A DNA stretch of 64,000 nucleotides from Pythium myriotylum. Taxonomy: Eukaryota > Oomycota > Peronosporomycetes > Pythiales > Pythiaceae. The stretch is from positions 372,001 to 436,000 of the forward strand of contig JALJCQ010000017.1 of assembly GCA_023091665.1 (NCBI GenBank). The letters run 5' to 3'. The notes below the pieces were generated by a model. It saw only the letters and a program-made list of their open reading frames with translations, was not told the DNA's origin and did not search any database. The number at the start of each line of letters is the position of its first letter. Position 1 is the stretch's first letter. Of this stretch, positions 18,637-30,311 are shown in pieces. Both the position numbers and the translations under genes were made by a program.

Positions 18637-20417
18637 TCACTTGTGCATCCACTTGAACTCGAAAGTAAAGTCGATTCCTGGTAGCACCATATGTCAGAGA
18701 CCCAGCGTCTCCTTCGGTTCGGCATCCACGTACCGATATGCTCCAGCGTGAGTTGGACAACGAGTATGATCCACCAAGAGATTGTTGGAACAAGAACTTT
18801 CCAGTGTTTCTGCAACACGAATGCGAGCTGTTGAACGGAAGACGTGTGCTGCAGCTGACGGTCAATGGTCACGCAGAGCACCACGAACGAGAGCAACTCC
18901 ATGGCGGCATATTGGGCCAGGTTTACGACAGTACCTCGGATCTCTTGATCGCTCATACCCTGAAACTGCGTATAATAGTCTCTGTTCCTCATCTTGCTGA
19001 TTGCCGCAACATAGATCGCTACATAGAAGAAGATAAGGTTTTCCATGGCGAGCTTGAGTGCAGAGGAGGAATACATGAACGTACTGTACACGGTGGCGAC
19101 CGCCACCTCGACGAACTCGATCAAGACGTAAAACTCAATCATGTGTAGCATCTTCAGGACGCTTTCGACACACTGTAGCTGGACACTCTCGGTCGGTGTG
19201 AGTGGCATGAACGATGCCGTAACGGAAGCATCCCGAGGGACTTCGACTTTCGCGTTTGGGGAGATTTTGGCTGAAGACACACGCAAGCGTTCTGTGTCTT
19301 CACCTGGGATATAAGCCAGCGATCCTGTCGGCAAGAGATGTCGTGGAAGTGCGATCAGAGGGTGGTTCCGAATGCGAGGATTGACGTCAATAAGGTACAA
19401 GCCGTAGTCAACGACGTTAAGCTTAAGATTAAGCGCTGCGGCGAGCCGCACCCGGACTCCTCTTCGCGCTTGGCCAATGCTCGCGGTGCGGCTAGTGTAC
19501 TTTTCGAAATCTTTGCTTGCTTGAGCCAGGCGGTTCACTTTCAACACAATTTTAAAGAAGGCGTGCAAGGCGAGCAGTAGCTGGATGAGGTCAACCAGCA
19601 TGGTGACCATTATCGTGGCACGTCCGTGAGATTGCTGCATCGTGGCCGAAACGAAGGCCACATGGAATACGTCGACGTTGCCTACGACGAGGTACGGAGC
19701 TTGGTCCTCCATGTAGTACAACGCATGGCGGATCTTGTGCTTGAAAGTGGCCTTCATCACCGGTAGAGTCAGCGCCAAGAGTGGTTGATAAGTCTTGCCA
19801 ACACGCAAGAAGATAACATAGTAAGCGAAGTAGGAAGCAATGAGGAGTGACTGCGCTTTGATGGCTTGGTACTGGCGAAGAACCTTGGCTTTGACGAGAG
19901 GCTCCGAGTCCATTGGTTCCTTCCAGATCCTCCAGAGGTAGCGCGTCGTCGCGAATATGAATAGCGGCTGTGCAAGAATGATCGAGAAAGGCGTAGGGAA
20001 GACCCAGAAGGCACCGAGAAGAAGCAGTTGCACAGTCGGTATTCCCGGTGCCGCCGCCAGTAAGAACACAAACTGGGACGTTGTAAACGGCAGGGACGGT
20101 GAACTTTCATGGAGCTGGCTCGAGATCACGAATACGCGTAGCACTATGGATACGTAAAAGCGAACATAAACCGTGCTCGTGCCATACGAGAACCCGTCGG
20201 ACGGCGGGCCGAGCGGCATCGTGTCTAGTAGGAGAGCGAAGCATAGACTGGGGAGTGCAACCACTGAGAGTGTAGCCATCCACCCGATTCGTGACGAGGT
20301 CTTGGCGTGGGCCACAAGCTCGCGAAGTCGTTCGAGCGAGTACCGGCCCTGGTGCTCGACCTGGATGCGTTCGCAGGAACTGGTGGCCGTGAGAAACGCT
20401 CTGGGCCCCCTTGCCAT
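18637..20417 (-). CDS. Polytopic membrane protein, three-member family, copy B (intact)
   Basis: Two exons, complement(18637..18677, 18734..20417), 574 residues; ATG at 20415-20417. The 56-bp intron (GTACGT...CCAG) splits a glycine codon exactly as in the other copies; the last exon encodes IDFTFEFKWMHK and stop. Reading through the intron would give an unrelated tail. The N-terminal block contains EHQGRYSLERLRELVAHAKTS; then hydrophobic segments at roughly residues 45-66, 80-105, 110-165, 195-215 and 225-245, a middle loop region with NVDVFHVAFVSATMQQSHGR, a conserved LIDVNPRIRNHPLIALPRHL block, a variable loop, and about four C-terminal membrane segments from MLHMIEFYVLIEFVEVAV onward. No transporter or enzyme motif recognised. 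As the uninterrupted member it is the reference for the family in this window. Confidence 0.85.
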
Positions 20418-20788
20418 CGTCGACGCGTGAATGGAGTTTGAGACGCTCTCACTTGCTGTCGTGGAAGAGGCAGAACAAACCGGTGAGAAACCTGATCTGG
20501 ATGGGCAAGACTGCTCACTACCATCCTAAAAATACACAGCGACGGCAGATGGCACAGTGTACCCGAAATGAGGAGACCCAAGAATACTATTCAAAGAGTT
20601 CGTGTCACAATCAGCTGCGTGCGGTTCCTTGCTTCTGATCAACCTTGTTGACGTCCCCAACAAAACTTATTCGAATCTCACAGCCACCCGTTGCAGCCTC
20701 ACGAGCACGTTGATACGAACGGAAGTGGTGAAGGGTTTTACGTGTGTGCTGGAACCCTCATTGTGGCAGTTGGCGCGTGCATGTCTTT
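20418..20788. other. Upstream region of copy B, no gene recognised
   Basis: Probable promoter side of the minus-strand membrane gene. Several short frames overlap but none is convincing. Confidence 0.4.
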
Positions 20789-21750
20789 CAATTCAATTCA
20801 ATTGAGGTCTATTGGTTTACTGATCTACAAACCTATACCGGCGCTAGGCCACATTTACTGAAGATGACCCTCTCTCCAGTGCGCGATGTCCCCAGGAAGG
20901 AGAGCCGCGATGAGTTGGTGCTGCATGATCAGTCGGGTGGTGCACCTGACTGCTGGCCTTACTGTCCATGGCTAGATTTGCTGCCGCATCTGCCATCCGG
21001 TTAACCGCCCGTGGGTGGTGATCCCAGGCTTTGACGCCGAGTGTGTCGGCGATTCGGCGCGCTGTCGCGTACTTTCCCTGGAGGATGCGGTTGAGGAGGG
21101 ATGTGTATGTCCTCATCTGTTTGGTAATAAGCATGCTGTCCCCGATGACGGAGAGTGGCGTCCAGTGGTGCTCTGCCGCTGCGGAGAGGCCGGCGAGGAG
21201 ACCTTCGTACTCGGCTTAATTATTGGTGGTGGAGGGATCAGCGAAAGCTCTGGCTGCAGAGAAGATGACTTCGGACGACCACCGCCCCCGCTCCTCCCGG
21301 CCTCGGATTGCCGCGGGAACCTCCATCGAAGAAGTGGAGATACTGCTCTCCCTGTCGAGCACTGCAGGAGAGGGCCTGGTCTTGCACGGATGCGCCGTCG
21401 CGGATCAGCTGGATGGCAGCTGCGGTATGCGGAGTTGCTGCGCTCGCTGCTGTGCGCGTCCACCTCGCGCGTGCATATCTACAAATCGGTTGCGCCCTCG
21501 CAGCAAAGATGGCATGTCTTCATCGCATTCTCTCCCATGGGGCCGCGATGAGGCTGTGATCTTCCGAGTAGTTTTTGGTTGTTTGCGCGCGACGAGGCTG
21601 ATTGCGGCACTCTATAGTACTTTTGCAGCTCCCTCATCAGCTCAGTTGAGTACGGGGTAAAGGGGCAGAACTGATGAAGGAAGCACGAGCAGCAAAAATA
21701 TTGGACCATAGTACGCTTCCCAGCAAGTGCCATCGACAAACGCAGATTTT
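20789..21750 (-). pseudogene. 3' part of a second LINE with decayed RNase H domain
   Basis: Minus strand, ending in a (TTGAA)n-type tail at about 20789-20805. RNase H blocks appear in several frames: FFDGGSRGNPRPGGAGAVVV (about 21340-21400), then AEYEGLLAGLSAAAEHHWTP and VIGDSMLITKQM, then HHPRAVNRMADAAANLAMD near 20940-21010. A stop lies between the NN and AEYEG residues, and the first block is in another frame, so it is dead. It is a different lineage from the element at 8.4-18.3 kb (other tail and sequence). Confidence 0.75.
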
Positions 21751-21776
21751 GGCAGCAGAAGTGAGTCTAGCGTCAC

Positions 21777-22195
21777 TTGATGATGATGATGAAGGTGAAG
21801 TCTATTGAGCGCAATTACTGTACTCTAATAGCTGGAGCTCTATGCGTTCCTCATTACCGTGGGTCAACTTGGCATATAAGCCAGGGTTGTAAGTCGGAGG
21901 CGACGAGCTGGGGCAGGTCCGTGTGGCAGGGCCTGTCCGTGGGGTGATGGACGTGGCTCGTGTTGCTTGTGTCCATCGCATGGTTTGCCAAGGCGTCGGC
22001 CATGGTATTGTGGGCTCGCACGTGGTGGTGCCACTGGCGGACACCCACGAGATCAGCTAGGCGCCGGGCTGTCGTGTAGAGTTCTAGCGTCACTTGACTC
22101 GTGCAATACATGATGAATCGGTCGTCAGGGCCTGCAACCTCGACCCCTCCGCGGCGGAAACATCTAATGACACCTTGGCTCCAACACATGTACAC
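21777..22195 (-). pseudogene. LINE 3' end with RNase H tail, (TCA)n-tailed family
   Basis: On the minus strand, from 22195 down: VTLELYTTARRLADLVGVRQ, then HHHVRAHNTMADALANHAMD, the last helix of RNase H, then a proline-rich tail, stop, and the GCGCTCAATAGACTTCA terminus with TCA repeats at 21777-21800. Same family as 3602-4210 and 30312-31222. The 5' part is missing. Confidence 0.75.
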
Positions 22196-22487
22196 TGACA
22201 GATCTCGTGGAGATGGACATTCGTCGCTTCTTCGAGACAGGAATTATTTCGCACGATGACTAGCACAAGAACAACTTCCTTTGCTAACGCTTCCTGTGTT
22301 GGTTAGCGTCGGCTTGTCGGCAAGCGCATGCGTCACCAGCACTAAACTGTGCCCCATGCTTTCACCTCACTTTTAGGCTGCTATCACCTCCCTGTCAGGG
22401 TTCAATTTCTGAGAGAAGAGGATGCTGAAAGTGATGTGACAGCTACTTTCTCCAGAATTCCTAAGGAATAAACAGGAGAAGCGGACT

Positions 22488-23910
22488 TTGCAGCATTGGC
22501 AGTTGCCTCATTCATCAACCGATCAAAGCCACGTGTTTGTGGTCATTCCGACCGCATCGGTGGCGATGGTACCGACGATGTCGCAGCCATCGTTCTTTTG
22601 GAGGAAGCCAGCGCCGTTGGTCGGAACGATTGGCGCAGCATGGGATTTCCAGAACTCATTGAATCTCAGCGACCTCACATCTGACATCGAGCGTCACTAT
22701 CAAGCCTGGAAAGATGGAAAAACAACCAGTAGAAACCATCCGCTTTTCGTGTGCGTGGATAGCCCCGGAACTGGGAAGTCGAGATTGCTTGACGAGTTTC
22801 CAGATATCTTGCAGCAGCAAATATTCGGAAACGAGACACATGGAGACCCAGCCATGAAGTTGCTGTTGCAGAATGCCTACACATTCAAGGTCTCATTTGG
22901 AAATGGAACACGGTGCAATTATGGCATGTCCGATCCCAGGAAAATGATTGGAACACGAATGCTGTTCCAGCTCCAGAATTCGCTCGGCTGGGAGTTGTTT
23001 CTGTTTAACCGTACCAACCATGTGTTCCCTGAACAAGTCTTTACGGCGTTGTCGGAAATCACCGGAACGAATTTGAGCGAAATGTGCGTCATTCTCTGCG
23101 TCGATAGCATGGAAGTGCTTGAACATCAGCCAGGAAACTGGCATTCCGAGTTTTATACGGCGTGGTCGTCGCTTTGTGATCACGTCAATGCCTCCAAGTG
23201 TTGGGTGATTTGTATCTGTGCGACGACGACTCGACAGCCAATAACAGAGTATTTGACCTTCTCATCGCAGTGGACGGTGATGCTTCACACAGGATCGTTA
23301 AGGCGCCCGACGATCAACGGAAGGGACGTATTTGGTACATTCGACAATGGCAATCGGGCTTTGACGCAGCTACTCGTGGATGGCATGGGCGGGAATGGCT
23401 GAGCGCTGGAAGAACTGCTGAAAGTGATGGTTCGATACCAGGGAAGAGCTTTTGAATTCATTCCAATTATGCATGATTTGCTGGCCGCCATTCGAGAAGC
23501 TTTCCCTTCGATTGTTGCCCACATGGACAGTATCGAGCAAGCATTTCTCGCGATGATTTCTCGTCAGGTGATTGATGAATCGTCGCGCTTTGGAAATATG
23601 ACGCTTGATCAAGTCGTATCGAGCGGGTTGATTCAATGGGATGGATGCCGTCTCAAATGCCCGTTCATTCTCTACGTGCTGCTGAAAACTCGAGATATGC
23701 CATGGCACGAACACGATACGTTTGCACAAGAACATGCTTTCGAAGATGTTGAGCCTTGGCAACCTGGGAAGTAGGTCAACAACAACAACAACAACTTGCG
23801 AGCCTTGAAGTCGAAGCGTATTGCTTGAGTCAAGTGACTGCAGACCAACGTATGCTCGCAAGCGGTGGTGGCGCGCGCAGGATGAGGACGAGTGTGCAAG
23901 CTTGACTTGG
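22488..23910 (+). pseudogene. Crinkler (CRN)-type P-loop NTPase effector, broken
   Basis: The upstream part has HVFVVIP, resembling the HVLVxxP motif that ends the CRN header, followed by a domain with the P-loop VDSPGTGKSRLLDEF (about 22758-22800) and AMKLLLQNAYTFKVSFGNGT, typical of the NTPase seen in CRN proteins. The frame is cut by a TGA at 23400-23402 and resumes in the same frame (23403-23774). A further frame change occurs near 23760, where a short CAA run is read in another frame up to about 23910. No ATG-led signal/LFLAK header was recognised upstream. In oomycetes intact CRN proteins are host-translocated cell-entering effectors; this copy is inactivated. A second relic lies at 28846-30313. 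Confidence 0.72.
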
Positions 23911-24060
23911 TACATCTACAAAGGACGGAGCGGAGAACGTTTGGTGATCGACTGCTCCATCGATTTAAAGCCTGATGACAGTGCCTAGAGAGGTGGAGGG
24001 AGTTTACCCGTTCGTGGTCGTCGCTAAGGCTCCGCGACGGCAACAAGTCACAAACAACCA

Positions 24061-24195
24061 TGATACGCCTGGTTGAACAGAAGAACTGATTAGACCGGTT
24101 TGACAGAAGGTCGTCGGAACATGATCGGAACATGATACGCCTGGTTGAACAGAAGAACTGATTAGACCGGTTTGACAGAAGGTCGTCGGAACATT
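24061..24195. repeat. 72-bp tandem duplication, two copies
   Basis: The unit starting TGATACGCCTGGTTGAACAG at 24061 repeats at 24133 with the same internal order (AGAAGAACTGATTAGACCGG, then GAAGGTCGTCGGAACAT). It is immediately downstream of the CRN relic, in sequence without a gene. Confidence 0.85.
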
Positions 24196-24561
24196 GCCGA
24201 CGATGGCAGGAAAACGGTGGAGCCCTCTTGCCCTGAAGTAAATGATAAACAGGTGGAGCCCCAACAGCTGCGGCTATTCGATTCTTTAAACGTAGTGATC
24301 TAATATGTTAGAGTTCCGCAGAGCGGGCTCGCCAACCTACTGTCAGGTACCAGTCGAATTGTGAAGTCATGTTACGGTAGATACAAGTCCTAGCTCTCTA
24401 CTCCCAGCTACGTGGCGCTCTCTAGCCACACGTCCTGCACAGCTGCTCTAGAATAGTCTAGAACAATGATCACAGAGCTGTGACTCCGTAACCGTAATCG
24501 TACATTTGGACACTGGAGGTGTATCCACTCCAACATAATAATAGACCTCAACTTCAAAGTC

Positions 24562-26109
24562 ATCCACTCGGAGTCCTCGACGTTCCAAGAAGCGCTGCAG
24601 TTCAGTGCATTCCTTCGCCAAGACCAGAGTGTCCCGGACAGTGAGAAGTTCGACTGGGTCGAGGAGTGCCTGGATCTGCTAGACTTGCGTCCGATTGCCG
24701 ACAAGATCATCCGTGGGAGCTCGGTCGAGCAGATGAAGCGACTCACGATCGGTGTCGAGATGGCCGCGCGCCCGAGCGTCTTGTTCCTGGACGAGCCGAC
24801 CAGTGGCTTGGACGCTCGCTCAGCCAAGATGGTGATGGACAGCGTCCGCTCGGTCGCGAACGCAGGCATCACGGTCGTGTGCACGATCCACCAGCCGTCC
24901 TTCGAAGTCTTCCAGGTCTTCGACAGTCTGCTGCTGCTCAAGCGCGGTGGTTACACTGTCTACTTCGGTGAGCTCGGGAAAAACGCGATCGAGCTCGTCA
25001 ACTACTTGGAGTCGATCGAGGGCGTCGCACCGCTCGAGAAGGACTACAACCCTGCGACGTGGATGCTTGAAGTGATCGGCGCGGGTGTCGGCAACACGGC
25101 AAACGCTGACAAAGACTTCGCCGATATCTTCGCCAAGAGTGCCAGGAAGGTCATGATGGAGGATGTCTTGGCCCTCGAAGGAGTGACGCGGCCGGCTCCC
25201 GGTGCATCACCATTGATCTTCGCGAAGAAGCGTGCGGCATCGAACGCGACCCAAGCGAGGCTGCTCATGCGCCGCGTCTTCGATACATACTGGCGCACGC
25301 CGGCGTACAACCTCACCCGTGCCATCATCCAGCTCTTCCTCGGTCTCATGTTTGGTGTCTCGTACACTTCTCTCTCGTTCGACACGCTCGAGGGCATCAC
25401 TAGCGGGCTCGCAATGATCTTCATGATGACCATGTTCAGCGGCTTCATCACATTCAGCGGTGCCATCCCGATGGTGCTTCAGGACCGTGCTGCTTTCTAC
25501 CGAGAGCGAGCGAGCCAGACGTACAACGTGATCTGGTACTTCGTCGCGCTCATGCTCGTCGAGATCCCGTACGTCACCTTCGGCACGTTCTTCTTCTCCA
25601 TCACGGTGTTCCCGCTCGTCGGCTTCGAGGGCGTGCCCGAGTTCTTCTTTTACTGGCTCAACGTCACGCTGTTCGTGCTGATGGCCACGTACGGCGGTAT
25701 GGCGTTGGGAGTGATGATGCCGTCGATGGAGGTTGCGATGGGAATGGGCGCGCTCTTCCACTCGTTCTTTGGGCTCTTCACGGGCTTCTCGCCGCCCGCG
25801 ACTGCCATCCCCCAGGGCTACAAGTGGTTCTACCGCATTGCTCCCTACCGCTACACGCTCGAACCTCTCGCGACGATTGTCTACGGCAACTGTGACGCGT
25901 CGCATCCCGAGCGTATCGCGTGCAAGGTGATCCAGAACCCACCGCCGACGATGCCCAAGGGCCTCACAGTCGCCGAGTTCATCAAAACGATGTACGAATT
26001 GGACTACGATAACGCGTGGCGCGATGCGGGGATCGCCATTGCCATCTGCGCCATCTTTGGATTGCTCACATTGCGCGCTCTGCGTTTCGTCAACCACCAG
26101 ACCCGTTAA
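24562..26109 (+). pseudogene. PDR-type ABC transporter (ABCG), 5'-truncated
   Basis: Homology starts abruptly at IHSESSTFQEALQFSAFLRQ (24562) and runs to the TAA at 26107-26109. Present: ABC signature SSVEQMKRLTIGVE, Walker B SVLFLDEPTSGLDA, the H-loop IHQPS, the GGYTVYFGELG segment, and the complete second transmembrane domain with its C-terminus. Missing: the first NBD, first membrane domain, and the Walker A of the second NBD. No plausible ATG precedes the signature. Full oomycete PDR pumps are about 1,300-1,500 residues, so only the last ~510 remain. The coding itself is undamaged, suggesting a recent truncation or duplication. Role of intact relatives: export of drugs and lipophilic compounds at the plasma membrane. 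Confidence 0.88.
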
Positions 26110-27231
26110 GGTGGGGGAGCGTTGCTCTCGTGGTTCGAGAGTCGGTTGAGTTGTTGTTGGGGAAGCAGGCGAAGAGGTTTGAAGCTGATTCCACGGCGAT
26201 GGATTCGATTGATCTAATACATGTCAGCTGACTTTCAAGGCCGTGGATTCGATTGAGCCAAGACAAGTTTACATTTGCATTTAGCACATGCATGCATACA
26301 TACACCATTCCATGGGCATGTAGCGCATGCATACACACATACATGCATACATCATCCCATAAATAGAAGATACTTTCTGCGCCTCGCGCATGCTTAATTG
26401 AGACAATCCACTTCGGGACCAACGATCCATTCCGAAGAATTACGTGATCCGAGCAAGGTAGTGGTAAACGACGGATCAGAGGATTACCAGAGGTGCCCAA
26501 TGAGTGTTGGTCTATCTCAACCCTGCGCTTTGGATAGACTATGTGAAGTGTCTTTGTCAAGCCAGACCAAGTCTGCGAACGGATAACACCCTGTCGATTT
26601 CCACCACTTGTACGCACAGTACGAAAACACCCGAGCTTGTTCGGAATGATGGCTCTACTGTGGCTGAGCACCCGTCCCCCTTACTTGAATGATCGGTACG
26701 AGTACCTTGACTGAAGATATTGGTACAGCTTCTTCGTGCCTACGTGAAGGTCCTTGCGAAGTTGTCTGCACCCTGAGTAGGGACTGTTTGTGTGGGTGCT
26801 TGCGGAAGATGACCTCGAGTTTATCCTCCAGGCTACCAAGCGAGCGGACTAATTGGAGAGCGTCCGAAGGCAACCAAAACAGACGACCATTACATACAGC
26901 AAATGTACATATGAACCGTCGTAAAAGATCCGGTTGTTATCGCTCTGCACACATCTAATCATCAGATGAGTGGGGTGGTTCCCTATCACCACCAGACCAA
27001 TGGTTCGAGGGATTTCATAGAAAGGCTCGAGATGCTTACTGTCTAACTGTCTTCCACGTGTCCTACGACTCAATGGCCATGATCATGCCCATCTATGGCT
27101 GCGAGATCATCCGAACGAGTACAATATGATTTGACGTTCTCGAGCTGAAGGTAGACAACAAGCATTATCCAAGAGTCACTAAACCCACCAGGAGACTCGC
27201 CTCGAACGAACTCAAAACCAAACAGACAGCC
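26110..27231. other. Intergenic, microsatellite-like patches, no gene recognised
   Basis: CATGCATACA-type degenerate repeats lie at about 26275-26365. Otherwise there are overlapping short frames without recognisable products. Confidence 0.45.
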
Positions 27232-28481
27232 ATGATGCGACCCGATTTCTTTGGCACGACAAGCGATAGCAACGACAGCAGCTTGGACGACGAGAATGGA
27301 TCGGAGCAACCGAAAATCTCGGGATTAGAGAAACCGGTGAAGCGCAACAAGTCCACCTACCAAATGCGAAGGGTACGTGCTTGAGTCGCAGAGTAGTGCA
27401 TCGTTATATTCACCCCCCCCCCCCCCCCCCTCCCCCCCTTTTTTTTTTGGCTCACCCAGGAAGAGTTAAAGCACCTGAGAGAAGAGTTTGCCGTCCTCCA
27501 GGCGAAGATCCAGATGCTTGAGACAGCAGACGAAGAGACCGTCAAGCTTGCGTTGGAGCAGTCGGTCGTGCAGAACAAGCAACTGAACTCGCACATCAAG
27601 GCGAATGACCTTGCTCTCGCTGCCGCCCAAGCGATGATCTCAACGGTTGGGCAGGCTCCATGGCATTTTATATCCTAACTGGAGATGGGAACTAACCTGA
27701 GCTTTGTCTGAAGGCCTCGCATATCTGGAATCCTGTTTCTCACTATATTCATCTTCCGCAAGATGCTTCACAACAACACCAGACATTGCTCGGGCTCCTT
27801 CCTGCCAAAGCAGAGGCCTGCGTCGGCTTTCTTCGTGAGCGAACACGATTCCTTGACATTCGCCAGCCACACCGCCAGGTGGAGACGACTGTCCTCCCAA
27901 ACGGAGACTTCGTGATGACGTTGCTTCATATCATCCCGTTCGCGGGACACCACGATGTGCGAGCAGTCTGGGGGCAGGTCCTGGAATACACTGCAACCCA
28001 AGAAATAACCCTCTCAGAAGAGCTCGGGGTGATCACAATCCGAGAGGCAGACGATTCGTCGGACTTGTCCGCATCGCAGCACCGCTTTCTAGCGTGCATT
28101 GCGCCAGGCGTCCAGATGGAATCAAACAGCGCAAAGTTCTCTGGGCTAGTGGAAAGCGTCGACGCGTTGACGCCCACGTTTGGTTTCGGGGTGTCTGACT
28201 TCGTGGACCAGGACGACCGGCACCCATACGACTCATCTTCGAGACTGCGGAGGGATTTGACCGCGTGCTGTCTGGTCGTAGAGATTCCTCCCGATCTGTC
28301 GAGTATGCATGGGGACCTCCTTCCAGGTGTGTCGATGGTTCTGTCAGCTCGGGCTCGCCTTCATCGCCCACAGTTTCCGATTTCGAGGCGTGACGAAGCA
28401 GCTGCTCGAGCATTCATAATGCAGTGGCCTGATGTCATGGCCAAGGCGATCGGTGATCGCTTGCGCAACTTGCAAATTTGA
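27232..28481 (+). CDS. Coiled-coil / START-like protein of the large oomycete family
   Basis: Three exons: 27232-27372, 27460-27645, 27714-28481; 364 residues. All junctions are phase 0. Intron 1 (87 bp) begins GTACGT and has an extraordinary pyrimidine tract (18 C, T, 7 C, 10 T); intron 2 (68 bp) has the weak donor GTTGGG. Exon 1 is acidic/serine-rich; the end of exon 1 and exon 2 form a coiled coil (EELKHLREEFAVLQAKIQML) resembling a leucine zipper without a clear basic region. Exon 3 begins ASHIWNPVSHYIHLPQDA and carries a lipid-transfer-like fold seen in many oomycete proteins often annotated as M96 mating-specific-like or START-like. Cellular role unknown. It is the only intact non-mobile gene between 20.4 and 32.6 kb. 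Confidence 0.72.
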
Positions 28482-28845
28482 GTGCAATACATATATTCTA
28501 GCTGTCTGGATATGTACTGTGTATTCCCGCCTGTCAGTTTCGCTAACGAGCGATTGCAATTTGGCCTCATGACCAAGTCGATGGTGCCCTCCCAACGCAT
28601 CTTGAGAATGAACCCTTCAACCTTCATCACGGGCGAACCCAAGCGTCCCAAGATATGCGCCAATAATGTCGCTGGGCACGAAAATTGTCGGCTTTCTAGC
28701 GATCAGCATCTTCCGCTTTCGAATCCGAAACAAGAGCGAAACGCACTCGATCGGTGCGGTATTTTGGCCGAGCGTTGGATGAACAGTTTCATCCTGTGAG
28801 ATCTTGCCCTCCTAAAAGGAAGTGATTGAAAGCATCAATTCTTCG
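28482..28845. other. Spacer, no gene recognised
   Basis: 3' flank of the coiled-coil/START-like gene leading into the second CRN relic. Nothing supportable seen. Confidence 0.4.
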
Positions 28846-28987
28846 GAAGCAAGACACAGGAAGATGCAACAATGAAGTTGGCGCTGCACAATGCCTACAC
28901 ATTCAAGGTCTCATTCGGAACTGGAACACGGAGCAATGGACCGATTCCCCGCAGGCAAATAGGACCGTTCCTATCCATAATTCCATT

Positions 28988-29046
28988 TTCAAAACAAGAT
29001 TTAGACCCAGATCGGCCGCCGATCTGGGTCTAAATCTTGTTTTGAA
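28988..29046. repeat. Perfect 28-bp palindromic arms with a 3-base loop, plus a second small dyad
   Basis: Arms 28988-29015 and 29019-29046 (outer positions pair to 58034); loop CCG. Directly after it, 29047-29070 contains an imperfect GACCGCCG/CGGCGGTC dyad. Both arms include GATTTAGACCC / GGGTCTAAATC, recalling the GTCTAAAC hairpin at 31.7 kb. It lies inside the second CRN relic. Confidence 0.85.
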
Positions 29047-29369
29047 GACCGCCGCCGATCATCGGCGGTCTAAACAGCCACAGTACTATCCCGAATTTGA
29101 CTGCTTGAAGTTTCCACTCCAAGTCACAAGCGAATACCTGACGAGAATTAACCGCGAGAAGTGCTTGCTGGATACTGTCCATGTGGGCAACAATCGAAGG
29201 GAAAGCTTCTGGAATGGCGACCAGCAAATCATACATAACTGGATTGAATTTGAAAGCTTTTCCCTGGGTGCCGAGCCATCACGTTCAAGAGTTCTTCCAT
29301 TTCAACGAATCGAGGAAACGCGACGTTCCACTTCGAAATCGCGAACAAACTCTCGGAGGTTCGCGAGCA

Positions 29370-29850
29370 TCATGTACTCCTCTTCGGAGAGCAGCGACGA
29401 TGACGACGACGTCGCTCTCGTCTCCACGCTCGCCATGTACACGAAAGGGGAAGAGCGCTTCCAGGACGCCACGCGCGGTCAATCGTGCCTCACGCGGGCA
29501 GATCTGCTCCTGGATCCACGGACGGTAACGCCGTGGGAAGGCATGTTGGCGGGATGAAATGACCACGCATTTATCGTCACTACGGGTATGGACATCGACA
29601 CATGCCACTACTTGCTCGCTGCGTTCGAAGCGGAGTGGAACTCAGTTCCAATTCCACGTTACGACGTACAAACCGATGGAGTATCGCGTCCCGATCGACG
29701 CTCACTCTCACCAGCCGGAGCACTCAGCCTCGTGCTTCACTGCACATCCTGCCACTGGAAGTACGGTGCGGATACAACCGAAGAGGACATGGGCGTCATC
29801 ATCGCTGTACCCTGCAGCGCCAGGGGGGCGCCCCTTCCTTCTTGCCGCTG
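29370..29850 (+). pseudogene. Harbinger/DDE-type transposase N-terminal fragment
   Basis: Acidic start (SSSESSDDDDDVALVSTLAM), then a spacer, DPRTVTPWEGMLAG, a TGA at 29555-29557, and in the same frame NDHAFIVTTGMDIDTCHYLL and YDVQTDGVSRPDRRSLSPAG, GALSLVLH. This order (RTVTPWE, ND.AFI..TG.D, PDRRSL...GALGLVLH) is characteristic of the region just N-terminal to the DDE core in PIF/Harbinger-like transposases of fungi and oomycetes. The catalytic core itself is absent. Confidence 0.6.
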
Positions 29851-30311
29851 TTGGCGCACGCAGCCGTTGATGAATCGTCGCGCTTTGGAAATGACATCAG
29901 TCGTCTCGAGCGATTTGATTCAACGGGACGGATGCCGTCTCAAATGCCCGTTCGTTCTCTACATGCTGCTGATAACTCGCGATATACCATGGCACCGTTT
30001 GCACAAGCAAAAGCATTCGAAGATGCACAGCTTGGCAACCTTGGGAGCAGTTTAACAACAAGTTTCGAGCCTTGAAGTCGCAAGCGTATTGCTCGAGTCA
30101 AGTGATTGCAGACCAACGCATGCTCCCAACTTTGGTGATGCCAACTGCTGGGAGGCGTGCTATGGTCCATTTGCTGCTCGTGCTTTCTTCATGAAGTCTG
30201 GTCCGATACCGTGCATCGGCACGAGCTCCGAGGTCCAACTAGATAGAGTTCGTGGAGGGCTTAGACTCGGCGTACCGCGAGGATTGCAAAGAAGCCTTCA
30301 TTCACGAGCTT

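Noticed and set aside
18630..18733. Read-through C-terminus of membrane copy B (NRRRRWVSDIWCYQES-type tail)
   Set aside because: It is intron sequence: GTACGT donor and CCAG acceptor restore the last exon shared by all three copies.
25207..26097. 296-codon minus-strand frame opposite the ABC transporter
   Set aside because: Highly charged, low-complexity product; an antisense shadow of a clearly recognisable transporter frame.
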